A DNA stretch of 64,000 nt from Paraburkholderia bryophila (GTDB lineage: Bacteria; Pseudomonadota; Gammaproteobacteria; Burkholderiales; Burkholderiaceae). The stretch lies in the NCBI RefSeq assembly GCF_013409255.1, contig NZ_JACCAS010000001.1:4340001-4404000 (forward strand), given 5' to 3'. Position numbers and translations under genes: made by a program. This document shows, piece by piece, positions 8,196 through 17,899 of the stretch (its first letter is position 1; every line of letters begins with the position of its first letter). The notes beneath the pieces are model-generated. The model was not told where the DNA came from. It did no database searches and saw only the letters and a list, made by a program, of their open reading frames with translations.

Positions 8196-9788
8196 TTATG
8201 ACTGTTCGCGCAGCTTGAAGCGTTGAATTTTACCGGTGGCGGTTTTCGGCAGATCGTCGACGAATACGATATCGCGCGGATACTTGTGCGGTGCGAGCCG
8301 TTCCTTGACGAAGGCCTTCAACTCATCCCCGAGTATCTCAGACGCCGCGAATTCACGCTTCAACACGACGAACGCACGGGTTTTGACGAGGCCGCCATGA
8401 TCGACCCCGACCACCGCCGCTTCGAGCACCGCGTTGTGTTGCACCAGCACCATTTCCACCTCTACGGGCGACACGTACTGTCCGCTGACTTTCAGCATAT
8501 CGTCGCTGCGGCCGGCGTATACGTAGCAGCCGTTCGGCAAGCGGCAGTACTTGTCGCCGCTGCGAATCCATTCGCCGAGGAAGGTTGCGCGCGACTTCTC
8601 GCGATTGCTCCAGTACATCAGCGCGGCGCTCGGCCCCTTGATATACAGATCGCCGACTTCGCTATCGGCCACAGGGTGCCCGGCCTCGTCGCGCAGTTCG
8701 ACTTCATAACCGGGCACGGGACGTCCGGTCGTGCCGTATTCGACCGCACCGGCGCGATTCGACAGGAAGATGTGCAGCATTTCGGTCGAACCGATTCCGT
8801 CGAGAATCTCACAGCCGAAGTGCGCGGTGAAGCGCTCGCCGATTTCGCGCGGCAACGCCTCGCCCGCCGAGGTACACACGCGCATCGCGACATCGGCGCG
8901 GGCGGGCAACGCAGGCGACACCAGCATGCTTGCGTAGAGCGTCGGCACACCGTAGAACACCGTGGGCCGATGCCGCATCAGGCGTGCGAAAATCGCGTCG
9001 GCGGTGGGCCGTTCCGCCATCAGCACGGCAGTGGCGCCGACCGACAGCGGAAAAGTCAGCGCGTTGCCTAGACCGTACGCAAAGAAGAGTTTGGCCGCTG
9101 AAAACACCACGTCGCTTTCCACAATGCCGAGCACCGGCTTCGCGTACAGCTCGGCGGTCCAGTACAGATTGGCATGCGTGTGGACCGTGCCTTTTGGTTT
9201 GCCCGTCGAGCCCGACGAATACAGCCAGAAGGCGATGTCGTCGCAACCGGACTGGGCCGCCTTGACCGAGGGCAGGGCGGCGTCGATCAGGGCGGCGAGC
9301 ACGGGCACGGATGGCGGATCATCGGCGCGTGGTTGCGAGACGATCAACTGGCAGCCGTCATGTTCCGCCGTATTCATCGCTTCGATAACGTTCGGCAAGA
9401 GCGCGCCCGAGGCGATCACGGCGCGCGCGTGGCTATGCGTGAGCATGTACACGTAATCGGCGGCGGTGAGCAGGGTATTCGCGACGACCGGCACGACGCC
9501 CGCATATAGCGCGCCGAGAAAGGCGACCGGCAATTCGACCGTGTCTTGCATCACAAGCAGCACGCGTTCTTCCGGATGCACGCCGAGCGTGCGCAGCGCA
9601 GTGGCGAAGCGTCGTGCGCGGTCTTCGAGCGTGGCGTATGAGGTCGCGCCGGTGTCGTCGATATACGCCGTTTTAGCGGCGCGGAGTTTGTTCAGTCCGA
9701 ACAGATACGACGCGAAATTGAACAGCGCGGGCGGCGGCGCGACCGTCGCGGCGGGCTGGCTTGCAGCCGGTTCCAGCAGAGCTTGCAT
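8196..9788 (-). CDS. bclA: Benzoate-CoA ligase
   Basis: 530 residues of the ANL adenylating superfamily. The AMP-binding P-loop YSSGSTGKPKG is at about 190-200 and the C-terminal catalytic lysine is K520 in PKTATGKIQ. Length and sequence fit benzoate-CoA ligases rather than long-chain acyl-CoA synthetases. It activates benzoate with ATP and CoA to benzoyl-CoA, the substrate of the BoxA/BoxB epoxidase encoded at 15.1-17.8 kb. GGAGGAG lies 7 bases before the ATG. It is followed by the hydrolase (8-base gap) and preceded by boxD (109-base gap), so is likely co-transcribed with them from the promoter at 12.1 kb. Confidence 0.95.
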   Translation of the reverse strand: MQALLEPAASQPAATVAPPPALFNFASYLFGLNKLRAAKTAYIDDTGATSYATLEDRARRFATALRTLGVHPEERVLLVMQDTVELPVAFLGALYAGVVPVVANTLLTAADYVYMLTHSHARAVIASGALLPNVIEAMNTAEHDGCQLIVSQPRADDPPSVPVLAALIDAALPSVKAAQSGCDDIAFWLYSSGSTGKPKGTVHTHANLYWTAELYAKPVLGIVESDVVFSAAKLFFAYGLGNALTFPLSVGATAVLMAERPTADAIFARLMRHRPTVFYGVPTLYASMLVSPALPARADVAMRVCTSAGEALPREIGERFTAHFGCEILDGIGSTEMLHIFLSNRAGAVEYGTTGRPVPGYEVELRDEAGHPVADSEVGDLYIKGPSAALMYWSNREKSRATFLGEWIRSGDKYCRLPNGCYVYAGRSDDMLKVSGQYVSPVEVEMVLVQHNAVLEAAVVGVDHGGLVKTRAFVVLKREFAASEILGDELKAFVKERLAPHKYPRDIVFVDDLPKTATGKIQRFKLREQS

Positions 9789-9897
9789 GTGTCTCCTCCA
9801 TCGGGGTGGGGCGGTCCGGCTGTTGTGCGCTCTTGATCCGCTCGATGTGTGGCTTATTGCGTGTTTCGTGATCTCGTTGCCTGGTTGCCTCGTTCTG

Positions 9898-11493
9898 CTA
9901 GGCCGCGGGCAAATGCGTCGTTTGCGTGAGCGCGTCGATCGCTGCGGCCGGCGCCTGAATGGCCGAGCGCCGGTGATAGAAACCTAGCGCCCGCAAGCCG
10001 CCGAGTTCTTCGCCGCCGCCCGCGCGTCCCGGTCCACCGTGCAGCGACATCGGCATCACGTTGCCGTGGCCGGTTTGACTCTGCTGCACGGACGGCGAGA
10101 TCGCATGCACGCGGCCGTGCGAATCGGCGAGCGCCAGCGCGAGCTGGCCGAGATGTGAGTCGTCGTTCGAATAGATCGACGCAACGAGCGAGCCCTGACC
10201 GCGTCGTGCAAGCGCGACGGCGTGCGCTTCTGGCAACGCGTTCGCATCGGTCGAGACACGATACGGCGCTACAGTCGCCACCGGTCCGAACACTTCGACG
10301 TCGTGCAGCAGCGTTGCGCTGTCCGGATCGTTGACCACGAACAGATGCGGCGCGACACAAGCCGCCACGCTTGCGTCCGCATCGATCAGCGGCACGGCCG
10401 AACCGTCGTACGCGAGCACGGCTTCCTCGCGCAGGGTTGCGATACCTGCAAGCACGTTGTCGTACTGTTCGCGGCTCACGAGCGAGCCCATGCGCACGGC
10501 GTCGTTGCGCGGATCGCCAACGCTGATCTTCGCGAGCTTCGCCTTGAGCGCGTCGAGCACCGCTTCCAGCGAAGCTTCCGGCACGAACGCGCGCCGGATC
10601 GCCGTGCATTTTTGCCCGGATTTCACGGTCATTTCGCGCACCACCTCCTTGATGAACAACTCGAACGCGGGCGTTTCGGGCGTCGCGTCGGCGCACAGAA
10701 TTGCGCTGTTCAGGCTGTCCGCTTCGACATTCAGACGAGCGCCGCGCTGAACGAACGCCGGATGTGCACGCAGCGTCGCGGCCGTGTCGGCCGAGCCGGT
10801 GAACGACACGACGTCGAACGGCTGAATCTGGTCGAGCAGGCCCGCCGAGCCGCCGCAAATCACCGACAGCGCGCCCGGCGGCAAAATGCCTGCGTCGACC
10901 ACGTCCGCGACCATGCGCTGAGTGAGCCAGGCCGTCGCCGTCGCGGGTTTGACGATCACCGGCACGCCGGAGAGCAGGGCAGGCGCGGCCTTTTCCCACA
11001 AACCCCACGACGGAAAATTGAACGCGTTGATAAAAAGCGCCACGCCGCGCGTGGGTGTCAGCACGTGCTGCACGCTAAACGATTGATCTTTGCTCAACGA
11101 CACGGCGTTGCCGTCGCGCAGCGCATGCACGTCGCCGAGCGCCGCGCCCAGTTTCGCGTAGTGCGACAGCGTGAAAATGCCGCCGTCGATATCGACCGCC
11201 GAATCGTTGCGCGTGGTGCCTGAGTTCGCGGTGGCGATCGCGTAGTAGTCGTCGCGTTTGGTTTGCAGCAGCTTGACGATATCGGCGAGACGGGCGGCAC
11301 GCTGTGCATAGGTCAGCGCGCGCAAGGCGGTGCCGGCTTCTTCGCGAGCGAAGTTGAACGCTTGCGCGAGATCGAGGCCTTCGCTCGACACACGTACGAG
11401 CGCAACACCCGTTACCGGATCGGTGAGCGTCACACCCGCGCCGCCGCCGGCGACCCATTGGCTCGCTACGTAGTTCTTCAAAAGTTCAGTCAT
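9898..11493 (-). CDS. boxD: 3,4-dehydroadipyl-CoA semialdehyde dehydrogenase
   Basis: 531 residues from the ATG at 11493; further upstream in-frame codons have no ribosome site and overlap the preceding gene. An aldehyde dehydrogenase domain with the catalytic Cys at C296 ([13 protein letters not shown]) and general-base Glu at E257 (LNVEADSLN). It resembles the dehydrogenase half of PaaZ but lacks the C-terminal MaoC hydratase domain, as is typical for BoxD. It oxidises the semialdehyde released by BoxC, with NADP+, to 3,4-dehydroadipyl-CoA, which then feeds beta-oxidation-like steps encoded elsewhere. Second gene of the leftward box operon, 37 bases after the DUF4863 gene. Confidence 0.93.
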   Translation of the reverse strand: MTELLKNYVASQWVAGGGAGVTLTDPVTGVALVRVSSEGLDLAQAFNFAREEAGTALRALTYAQRAARLADIVKLLQTKRDDYYAIATANSGTTRNDSAVDIDGGIFTLSHYAKLGAALGDVHALRDGNAVSLSKDQSFSVQHVLTPTRGVALFINAFNFPSWGLWEKAAPALLSGVPVIVKPATATAWLTQRMVADVVDAGILPPGALSVICGGSAGLLDQIQPFDVVSFTGSADTAATLRAHPAFVQRGARLNVEADSLNSAILCADATPETPAFELFIKEVVREMTVKSGQKCTAIRRAFVPEASLEAVLDALKAKLAKISVGDPRNDAVRMGSLVSREQYDNVLAGIATLREEAVLAYDGSAVPLIDADASVAACVAPHLFVVNDPDSATLLHDVEVFGPVATVAPYRVSTDANALPEAHAVALARRGQGSLVASIYSNDDSHLGQLALALADSHGRVHAISPSVQQSQTGHGNVMPMSLHGGPGRAGGGEELGGLRALGFYHRRSAIQAPAAAIDALTQTTHLPAA

Positions 11494-11530
11494 GGCATGT
11501 CTCTGGCAGTGAGCGGTGAGCAGCAGGCAA

Positions 11531-11998
11531 TCAGGCAGCAGTAAATTCGATCGCGCCTTGCGGCAGCAGATACAGCACCAAGGCGTCGCCGTTCGCCACC
11601 GTCGGTCGATGCGCCGAGCCGGGGCCGTACACACACCAGCCGGCCGGGTGGCCGTCGAACGTGGCGCCTTCGGTGAGCGGCATGATCAGATCGATCTCGC
11701 CATGCGGATGCACGTGATGCGGGCCGGCAATGTTGTTCATCGCGACCACGTCGACGGAAAAACCGTGGGTGTCGGGCAGCGCCTTGAAGATCCGGCCGTA
11801 GCGGATGCCGCCGCCTTCGCGGTTGCACAACCAGCCTTCGGCGACGCCGGTGCGGCACGCCGCGGCGAGTTCGCGGAAGGTCTCGCCATCGGCCGGCCAG
11901 GTGTCGTTCAGCCAGACGGCGAGCTGGCCGTCGAGCGGCCGGTCCGCGAGTTGCGTGGTCACGCCCGCAATCAGGCGCTGGAATGCTTGGGGGGACAT
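11531..11998 (-). CDS. DUF4863 family cupin-like protein of the box operon
   Basis: 155 residues from the ATG at 11998, chosen because GGAGG lies 5 bases upstream; a start 8 codons further out has none. A putative metal-binding cluster HHVHPHGEIDLIMPL followed by YGPGSAH.PTV gives a cupin-like look. DUF4863 includes PnbB, described as a 4-hydroxylaminobenzoate lyase in nitrobenzoate degraders, so a benzoate-analogue function is possible. As the first gene of the operon carrying boxD and the ligase, it is likely made whenever benzoate is used. Its reaction in the box pathway is not known to me. Confidence 0.85.
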   Translation of the reverse strand: MSPQAFQRLIAGVTTQLADRPLDGQLAVWLNDTWPADGETFRELAAACRTGVAEGWLCNREGGGIRYGRIFKALPDTHGFSVDVVAMNNIAGPHHVHPHGEIDLIMPLTEGATFDGHPAGWCVYGPGSAHRPTVANGDALVLYLLPQGAIEFTAA

Positions 11999-12019
11999 GT
12001 GAGCCTCCAGATCGGCGCG

Positions 12020-12041
12020 CACGCAACTTAATTCATGCGTG
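12020..12041. repeat. Inverted repeat upstream of DUF4863 gene
   Basis: CACGCA, ten bases, TGCGTG. It sits 22 bases upstream of the DUF4863 start codon, between the predicted promoter and the ribosome site. A possible regulator site or leader hairpin. Confidence 0.4.
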
Positions 12042-12111
12042 GTGTTGCGCCATCTCCGTGACGCTGCCGATAAATCTCGACAGCGTTTGTTATTGGATCA
12101 ATATTTGGCGA

Positions 12112-12140
12112 AAATTAACCGTTCACCCGGTGTGTGTCAA
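12112..12140 (-). promoter_or_regulatory. Leftward promoter for DUF4863-boxD-ligase-hydrolase operon
   Basis: Read on the minus strand: a perfect TTGACA at 12140-12135, a 17-base spacer and TAATTT at 12117-12112. It overlaps the rightward boxR promoter (12122-12150), so polymerase cannot occupy both at once. It gives a 5' UTR of about 100 bases. Confidence 0.6.
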
Positions 12141-12160
12141 GCACTATAGTACATGTATAG
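12122..12160 (+). promoter_or_regulatory. boxR promoter with short palindrome
   Basis: TTCACC (12122-12127), a 17-base spacer and TATAGT (12145-12150). The inverted repeat CTATA/TATAG at 12144-12160 covers the -10 and start site, a likely autoregulatory site. The ribosome site AGAGGT precedes the boxR ATG. Confidence 0.6.
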
Positions 12161-12180
12161 ACGTTGAGAGGTAGTAAAAC

Positions 12181-13158
12181 ATGAACCAAAATTACTCTCC
12201 CGCACCCTTGGACGATGCCGCCGACGAAGACGCCGCCCGCGCCGAACGACCCGAGCGCGGCGCCGAGCGCGAGGAGCGCGATCCGTTCCTGACCGCGATG
12301 GGCGAGCGCGTGCGCCTGCTGCGCGCGCGTCGCGGCATGACCCGCAAGACGCTGGCGAGCGAAACCGGTTTGTCCGAGCGGCATCTGGCGAATCTGGAGT
12401 CGGGGGTCGGCAATGCTTCGGTGCTGGTGCTGCGGCAGATCGCGGCGACCTTGAACTGTCCGCTCGCTGAAGTAATCGGCGATGAAACCACCGCGTCCGC
12501 CGAATGGCTGCTGATTCGGGAACTGTTGCAGGGCCGCGATCAGGCCGTGTTGCAGCGCGCCCGCGTGGCGCTGGCCGAGATGTTCGCGCAGGCGCCGCGC
12601 GACCCGCATCGCAAGGACCGGATTGCGTTGATCGGCCTGCGCGGTGCGGGTAAATCGACGTTGGGGCGGATGCTCGCGCAGGAGCGCAAGGTGCCGTTCG
12701 TCGAGCTGACGCGCGTGATCGAGCAACTGGCCGGCTGCCCGCCGTCGGAGATTCACTCGCTGTACGGCGCGGCCGCGTACCGGCGTTATGAACACCGCGC
12801 GCTCGAGGCCGTGATTCAGGAGCACGAGCGCGCGGTGATCGCGTCGCCGGGCGGGCTGGTGTCGGAGTCGGGCACGTTCAACGCGCTGCTGTCGCACTGC
12901 TTCACCGTGTGGTTGCAGGCCACGCCGGAAGAGCACATGCGCCGCGTCGTCGCGCAAGGCGATTTGCGGCCAATGTCCGGTAACAAGGAAGCGATGGACG
13001 ACCTCAAACGCATCCTCGCCGGCCGCGGCGAGCTTTACGGGCGGGCCGACATGAGCTTCGACACCAGCGAGAAGACCCTCGCCGACGCCTATCTGCAACT
13101 GCGCGACCGTCTCGCGGCGCGAGTCGCGGCGGAAGCCCCGGACGATGTGGGCGGCTGA
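12181..13158 (+). CDS. boxR: Benzoyl-CoA-responsive XRE/shikimate-kinase-like repressor
   Basis: 325 residues in two modules. An XRE-type helix-turn-helix at about 40-100 (RVRLLRARRGMTRKTLASETGLSERHLANLESG) is joined by a linker to a shikimate-kinase-like domain with Walker A GLRGAGKST (152-160). This architecture is that of BzdR/BoxR, in which the kinase-like domain senses benzoyl-CoA and releases DNA. The acidic, charged first 35 residues are disordered-looking. Lying between the two box arms and sharing an overlapped divergent promoter, it probably represses both arms and itself until benzoyl-CoA appears. Confidence 0.95.
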   Translation: MNQNYSPAPLDDAADEDAARAERPERGAEREERDPFLTAMGERVRLLRARRGMTRKTLASETGLSERHLANLESGVGNASVLVLRQIAATLNCPLAEVIGDETTASAEWLLIRELLQGRDQAVLQRARVALAEMFAQAPRDPHRKDRIALIGLRGAGKSTLGRMLAQERKVPFVELTRVIEQLAGCPPSEIHSLYGAAAYRRYEHRALEAVIQEHERAVIASPGGLVSESGTFNALLSHCFTVWLQATPEEHMRRVVAQGDLRPMSGNKEAMDDLKRILAGRGELYGRADMSFDTSEKTLADAYLQLRDRLAARVAAEAPDDVGG

Positions 13159-13205
13159 GATGCAGTGAAACGTCAGGGTTTACGCCTTAACATGCATTAA
13201 AGTGC

Positions 13206-13254
13206 TTTACACGGGCGTGACGATGCACTATTGTTCAAAAAACAATGTTGCATC
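13206..13254 (+). promoter_or_regulatory. boxC promoter overlapped by a 33-bp nested palindrome
   Basis: TTTACA (13206-13211), a 17-base spacer and TATTGT (13229-13234) form the promoter. The palindrome at 13222-13254 has outer arms GATGCA/TGCATC and inner arms ATTGTT/AACAAT, and covers the -10 and start site. TGCA occurs at 13161, 13193, 13224 and 13249, and the second is part of TGCA-N6-TGCT. BzdR/BoxR operators are described as TGCA repeats, so this is a probable BoxR operator. Confidence 0.65.
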
Positions 13255-13274
13255 GTCCAGTCAGGAGACGCCCC

Positions 13275-14945
13275 ATGTCCACAGCAGCAATCGCTATCGC
13301 GCCGGTCGACTACCGCACCGATCCCTCGCAGTACAAACACTGGAAGCTGAGCTTCAACGGTCCCGTCGCAACGCTCGGCATCGATATCGCCGAAGACGGC
13401 GGCATTCGTGACGGCTACAAGCTGAAGCTGAATTCGTACGACCTCGGCGTCGACATCGAATTGCACGATGCGATCCAGCGCATTCGTTTCGAACATCCCG
13501 AAGTCAAAACGGTCGTGCTGACGAGCCTGAAGGATCGCGTGTTTTGCTCGGGCGCCAACATCTTCATGCTGGGTTTGTCCACACATGCGTGGAAAGTCAA
13601 CTTCTGCAAATTCACCAACGAAACGCGTAACGGCCTGGAAGATTCGTCGCGCTATTCCGGTCTGAAGTTTCTCGCGGCGGTGAACGGCGCGTGTGCCGGT
13701 GGCGGTTACGAACTCGCGCTCGCTTGCGACGAGATCTATCTGGTGGACGACCGTTCGTCGTCGGTGTCGTTGCCGGAAGTGCCATTGCTCGGCGTATTGC
13801 CGGGCACTGGCGGCCTGACGCGCGTGACCGACAAGCGCAAGGTGCGCCACGATCGCGCGGACATTTTCTGCACGGTGGTGGAAGGCATTCGCGGCGAGCG
13901 CGCGAAAGCATGGCGCCTCGTGGATGAAGTCGTGAAGCCGAATCAGTTCGATCAGGCGATTCAGGCACGCGCGCTCGAACTCGCCGCGCAGAGCGACCGT
14001 CCCGAGAACGCGCAAGGCGTGGCGCTCACGCGTATCGACCGTACCGACCGGGACGACGGCCTGACTTATAAAACGCTCGACGTCACGATCGATCGCGCCA
14101 AACGTATCGCCACCTTCACCGCCAAAGCGCCGCAATCCGACCAGCCCACGAGCATCGACGCGATCGTCGCCGCCGGCGTGAACTGGTGGCCGCTGCAATT
14201 CGCGCGCGAACTCGACGACGCGATTCTGTCGATGCGCACCAACGAACTCGAAGTCGGCACCTGGGTGTTCAAGACCGAAGGCGACGCCCGCGCGCTGCTC
14301 GCCGCGGATGCCACGCTGATGCAGCACAAGGATCACTGGTTCGTGCGCGAGACCATCGGTTTGCTGCGCCGCACGCTTGCGCGCATCGACGTGTCGTCGC
14401 GTTCGCTGTTCGCGTTGATCGAACCGGGCTCGTGTTTCGTCGGCACTTTCGCGGAACTGGCTTTCGCGTGCGACCGTAGTTACATGGCTGCGTTGCCGTC
14501 GAATGAAGACGAAGAACCGGCGATCACGCTGTCGGAAGTCAACTTCGGTTTGTATCCGATGGTCACGCATCAATCGCGGCTCGCGCGACGCTTCTACGAA
14601 GAAGCCGAACCGCTCGATGCCGTGCGCTCGCGAATCGGCCAGCCGATCAAACCCGTCGACGCCGAACGCCTCGGTCTCGTGACCGCTTCGCCCGACGATA
14701 TCGATTGGGCCGACGAAATCCGCATTGCACTCGAAGAACGCACGGCCATGTCGCCGGACGCGTTGACCGGCCTCGAAGCGAATTTGCGCTTCAACGGTCC
14801 GGAGACGATGGAGACGCGTATTTTCGGGCGTCTCACCGCATGGCAGAACTGGATTTTCAACCGGCCGAATGCAGTGGGCGAGAAGGGCGCGCTCAAGGTG
14901 TACGGCAAGGGCAGCAAGGCGCAATTCGACGTGTCGCGTGTTTGA
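13275..14945 (+). CDS. boxC: 2,3-epoxybenzoyl-CoA dihydrolase
   Basis: 556 residues from the ATG at 13275 (AGGAGA upstream); a start at 13245 lies inside the operator region and is rejected. An enoyl-CoA hydratase/isomerase-type enzyme with the oxyanion motifs SGANIFMLG (about 94-102) and AAVNGACAGGGYELALACDEI (about 135-155). The length, about twice that of a simple crotonase, is characteristic of BoxC. It opens the epoxide ring and releases formate, yielding 3,4-dehydroadipyl-CoA semialdehyde. First gene of the boxCBA operon; 150 bases without any feature separate it from boxB. Confidence 0.96.
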   Translation: MSTAAIAIAPVDYRTDPSQYKHWKLSFNGPVATLGIDIAEDGGIRDGYKLKLNSYDLGVDIELHDAIQRIRFEHPEVKTVVLTSLKDRVFCSGANIFMLGLSTHAWKVNFCKFTNETRNGLEDSSRYSGLKFLAAVNGACAGGGYELALACDEIYLVDDRSSSVSLPEVPLLGVLPGTGGLTRVTDKRKVRHDRADIFCTVVEGIRGERAKAWRLVDEVVKPNQFDQAIQARALELAAQSDRPENAQGVALTRIDRTDRDDGLTYKTLDVTIDRAKRIATFTAKAPQSDQPTSIDAIVAAGVNWWPLQFARELDDAILSMRTNELEVGTWVFKTEGDARALLAADATLMQHKDHWFVRETIGLLRRTLARIDVSSRSLFALIEPGSCFVGTFAELAFACDRSYMAALPSNEDEEPAITLSEVNFGLYPMVTHQSRLARRFYEEAEPLDAVRSRIGQPIKPVDAERLGLVTASPDDIDWADEIRIALEERTAMSPDALTGLEANLRFNGPETMETRIFGRLTAWQNWIFNRPNAVGEKGALKVYGKGSKAQFDVSRV

Positions 14946-15095
14946 GCGCGCGCGAGTCGACTCAGGCGACACACGCCGATAACGCGGCCTGAAACAAAGC
15001 CTTTTGTCCGTACGCGCCTCTCATCGCGTCTGCCACCGCGCCTCTCACCGCGATTGTCAGATTAAGCACTGCAGTTTCCGAACAAGGAACCGACC

Positions 15096-16523
15096 ATGTC
15101 AACGATCAACTACAGCGAAAAGATTCCGAACAACGTCAACCTCGCCGACGACCGCACGCTGCAACGCGCGCTCGAACAATGGCAGCCGAATTTCCTGGCA
15201 TGGTGGGGCGATATGGGCCCGGAAGGCTCGCACGGCTACGACGTCTATCTGCGCACGGCGGTCAGCGTCGACGCGGGTGGCTGGGCGCATTTCGATCACG
15301 TGAAAATGCCGGACTACCGTTGGGGCATTTTCCTGACGCCCGGCGAGCAGGACCGCAAGATTCACTTCGGCGAGCACAAGGGCGAAGCGGCATGGCAAGA
15401 CGTGCCCGGCGAACATCGCGCGAATCTGCGCCGGATCATCGTCACGCAAGGCGACACGGAACCGGCTTCGGTCGAGCAGCAACGGCACCTGGGGTTGACC
15501 GCGCCGTCCATGTACGACCTGCGCAACCTGTTCCAGGTCAATGTGGAAGAAGGGCGTCATCTGTGGGCGATGGTGTATCTGCTGCATCGCTACTTCGGCC
15601 GCGATGGCCGTGAGGAAGCCGAGGCTCTGCTCGGTCGCCGCTCGGGCGACGACGACAATCCGCGCATTCTCGGCGCGTTCAACGAGAAAACGCCGGACTG
15701 GCTCGCGTTTTACATGTTCACGTATTTCACCGACCGCGACGGCAAGTTCCAGTTGTCCGCGCTCGCCGAGTCGGGCTTCGATCCGCTCGCGCGCACCACG
15801 AAGTTCATGCTGACCGAGGAAGCGCATCACATGTTCGTCGGCGAATCGGGTGTGTCGCGCGTGATTCAGCGCACTGCGCAGGTGATGAACGAACTCGGTA
15901 CCGACGACGTCGCGAAGATTCGCGCGGCCGGCGTGATCGATCTGCCGACGATTCAGCGCTATCTGAATTTCCATTATTCGGTGACGATCGATCTGTTCGG
16001 CGCCGATCATTCGTCGAATGCGGCAACGTTTTATAGCTCGGGTCTGAAAGGCCGCTATGAAGAAAACAAGCGCGACGACGACCATCAACTGAATGGACAG
16101 AGCTACAAACTGCTCGACGTGCAGGACGGCAAGCTGACCGAGCGCGAAGTACCGATGCTCAACGCAATGAATGAAGTACTGCGCGACGATTACATCAAGG
16201 ATTCGGTGGCGGGCGTGGGGCGCTGGAACAAAGTGCTCGAAAAAGCCGGCATCGATTTCCGCATGACGGTGCCGCACAAAGCGTTCAACCGGCAGATCGG
16301 CACGTTTGCAGGGACGCGCGTATCGCCCGATGGCCGCGTGATCAGCGAAACCGAATGGGCCGCCAACGAAGCGAAGTGGCTTGCGTCGCCGGAAGACCGA
16401 GCCTACGTTGCGTCGCTGATGGGGCGTGTCGCGGAGCCCGGCAAGTTCGCCAACTGGATCGCGCCGCCGGCCATGGGCGTGAATCGTCAGCCGGTCGATT
16501 TCGAGTACGTGCGCTTTAACTGA
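15096..16523 (+). CDS. boxB: Benzoyl-CoA 2,3-epoxidase, diiron oxygenase subunit
   Basis: 475 residues. Two E-x-x-H diiron-ligand motifs are visible, EEGRH at 151-155 and EEAHH at 241-245, spaced as in the BoxB four-helix bundle. It inserts one oxygen atom of O2 into benzoyl-CoA to give 2,3-epoxybenzoyl-CoA, with electrons from BoxA. AAGGAAC precedes the ATG. Cytoplasmic; no signal sequence. Gene order boxC-boxB-boxA on one strand is the common burkholderial arrangement. Confidence 0.97.
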   Translation: MSTINYSEKIPNNVNLADDRTLQRALEQWQPNFLAWWGDMGPEGSHGYDVYLRTAVSVDAGGWAHFDHVKMPDYRWGIFLTPGEQDRKIHFGEHKGEAAWQDVPGEHRANLRRIIVTQGDTEPASVEQQRHLGLTAPSMYDLRNLFQVNVEEGRHLWAMVYLLHRYFGRDGREEAEALLGRRSGDDDNPRILGAFNEKTPDWLAFYMFTYFTDRDGKFQLSALAESGFDPLARTTKFMLTEEAHHMFVGESGVSRVIQRTAQVMNELGTDDVAKIRAAGVIDLPTIQRYLNFHYSVTIDLFGADHSSNAATFYSSGLKGRYEENKRDDDHQLNGQSYKLLDVQDGKLTEREVPMLNAMNEVLRDDYIKDSVAGVGRWNKVLEKAGIDFRMTVPHKAFNRQIGTFAGTRVSPDGRVISETEWAANEAKWLASPEDRAYVASLMGRVAEPGKFANWIAPPAMGVNRQPVDFEYVRFN

Positions 16524-16562
16524 ACGCGTGTGTTGCGTTGGCATTACCAGGCGGAGGAAGTC

Positions 16563-17804
16563 ATGAACGGCCCAGTGTCGATCGAAGTTCTCAGGCAGCA
16601 TCTGATCGATCCGGAAATCTGCATTCGCTGCAATACGTGCGAAGAGACTTGCCCGGTCGATGCGATCACGCACGACGACAACAACTATGTCGTCAATGCC
16701 GATCTGTGCAACGGCTGCATGGCGTGCGTGCCGCCGTGCCCGACCGGCGCGATCGACAACTGGCGCACCGTGCTGAAGGCCGACGCTTATCCGATCGGCG
16801 AGCAGTTCACGTGGGACGTATTGCCGGAACAGAACACGATGGCCGTGCCGGTTGTTGACGAGTCGTTAGCGGCGGGTGCGTCGGGTGACTCGCCGGAGGG
16901 CGCGAGCGGCATCGAAGTGGATACCGTGCGTGGTTCCGTGGTGCCGCCATGGTCGGCCGCGAAGCCGTATGTGAATCTGTACACGCATAAGGCGCCGACC
17001 ACGGCGACGGTGGTGGGCAACTACCGTCTCACGGATGGCTCGACCGAAAGCGACATTCATCACATCGTGCTCGATTTTGGGTCGATGCCGTTTCCGGTGC
17101 TGGAAGGACAATCGATCGGCATTCTGCCGCCCGGCGCAACGGTGGACGGCCGCACGCACCACGCTCGCCAGTATTCGATCGCGAGTCCACGCGACGGCGA
17201 ACGTCCCGGTTATAACAACGTGTCGCTGACGGTCAAACGCGTGTCGCAGCACCACGGCGACGCGACCGATGGGGTGTGCTCGAACTACCTGTGCGATCTG
17301 AAAAAGGGCGACGTGGTCAACGTGATCGGCCCATTCGGCGGCACGTTCCTGATGCCGAACCATCCGAACTCGCATCTGCTGATGATTTGCACAGGCACCG
17401 GTTCAGCGCCGATGCGCGCGATGACCGAGTATCGGCGGCGCCGTCGGCTCAAAGGCGCCACCGGCAAACTGATGCTGTTCTTCGGCGCGCGAACCAAAGA
17501 GGAGTTGCCGTACTTCGGGCCGCTCACGAATCTGCCGAAGGATTTCATCGATACGAATCTGGCTTTTTCGCGCACGCCGGGGCAGCCGAAGCGTTATGTG
17601 CAGGACGTCATGCGTGAACGCGCGGTGGATGTCGCGCAGATGCTGAAGGACGACAACACGCACATTTACGTGTGCGGCTTGAAGGGCATGGAAGATGGTG
17701 TGCTGCAAGCGCTCAAGGAGATCGGCGAGCAGGTTCAGCTGGATTGGGAAACGCTGTGGGCGAAGTTGAAGAAGGAAGGGCGGTTGCATCTGGAGACGTA
17801 TTGA
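16563..17804 (+). CDS. boxA: Benzoyl-CoA epoxidase reductase subunit
   Basis: 413 residues from the ATG at 16563, preceded by GGAGGAAG; the longer frame starting 11 codons earlier has no ribosome site. Two 4Fe-4S motifs of the CxxCxxCxxxCP type lie at C20-C30 and C49-C59, followed by a ferredoxin-NADP reductase module with [11 protein letters not shown] (flavin binding) and [12 protein letters not shown] (NADP binding). It passes electrons from NADPH through FAD and the clusters to BoxB. Last gene of the operon, closed by the terminator at 17843. Confidence 0.96.
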   Translation: MNGPVSIEVLRQHLIDPEICIRCNTCEETCPVDAITHDDNNYVVNADLCNGCMACVPPCPTGAIDNWRTVLKADAYPIGEQFTWDVLPEQNTMAVPVVDESLAAGASGDSPEGASGIEVDTVRGSVVPPWSAAKPYVNLYTHKAPTTATVVGNYRLTDGSTESDIHHIVLDFGSMPFPVLEGQSIGILPPGATVDGRTHHARQYSIASPRDGERPGYNNVSLTVKRVSQHHGDATDGVCSNYLCDLKKGDVVNVIGPFGGTFLMPNHPNSHLLMICTGTGSAPMRAMTEYRRRRRLKGATGKLMLFFGARTKEELPYFGPLTNLPKDFIDTNLAFSRTPGQPKRYVQDVMRERAVDVAQMLKDDNTHIYVCGLKGMEDGVLQALKEIGEQVQLDWETLWAKLKKEGRLHLETY

Positions 17805-17842
17805 GGGAGCGCTGCGTTGACGAGGCTATTGCGTAGCGCTAC

Positions 17843-17885
17843 AAAAAAGCCCCGCTGCCTGGCAAACGCAGCGGGGCTTTCTTTC
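17843..17885. terminator. Bidirectional terminator between boxA and TetR gene
   Basis: AAAGCCCCGCTGC (17846-17858) pairs perfectly with GCAGCGGGGCTTT (17868-17880) around a 9-base loop. A-rich on the left and T-rich on the right, so it should serve both boxA and the convergent regulator gene. Confidence 0.9.
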
Positions 17886-17899
17886 TCCTGCCTGGTTTT

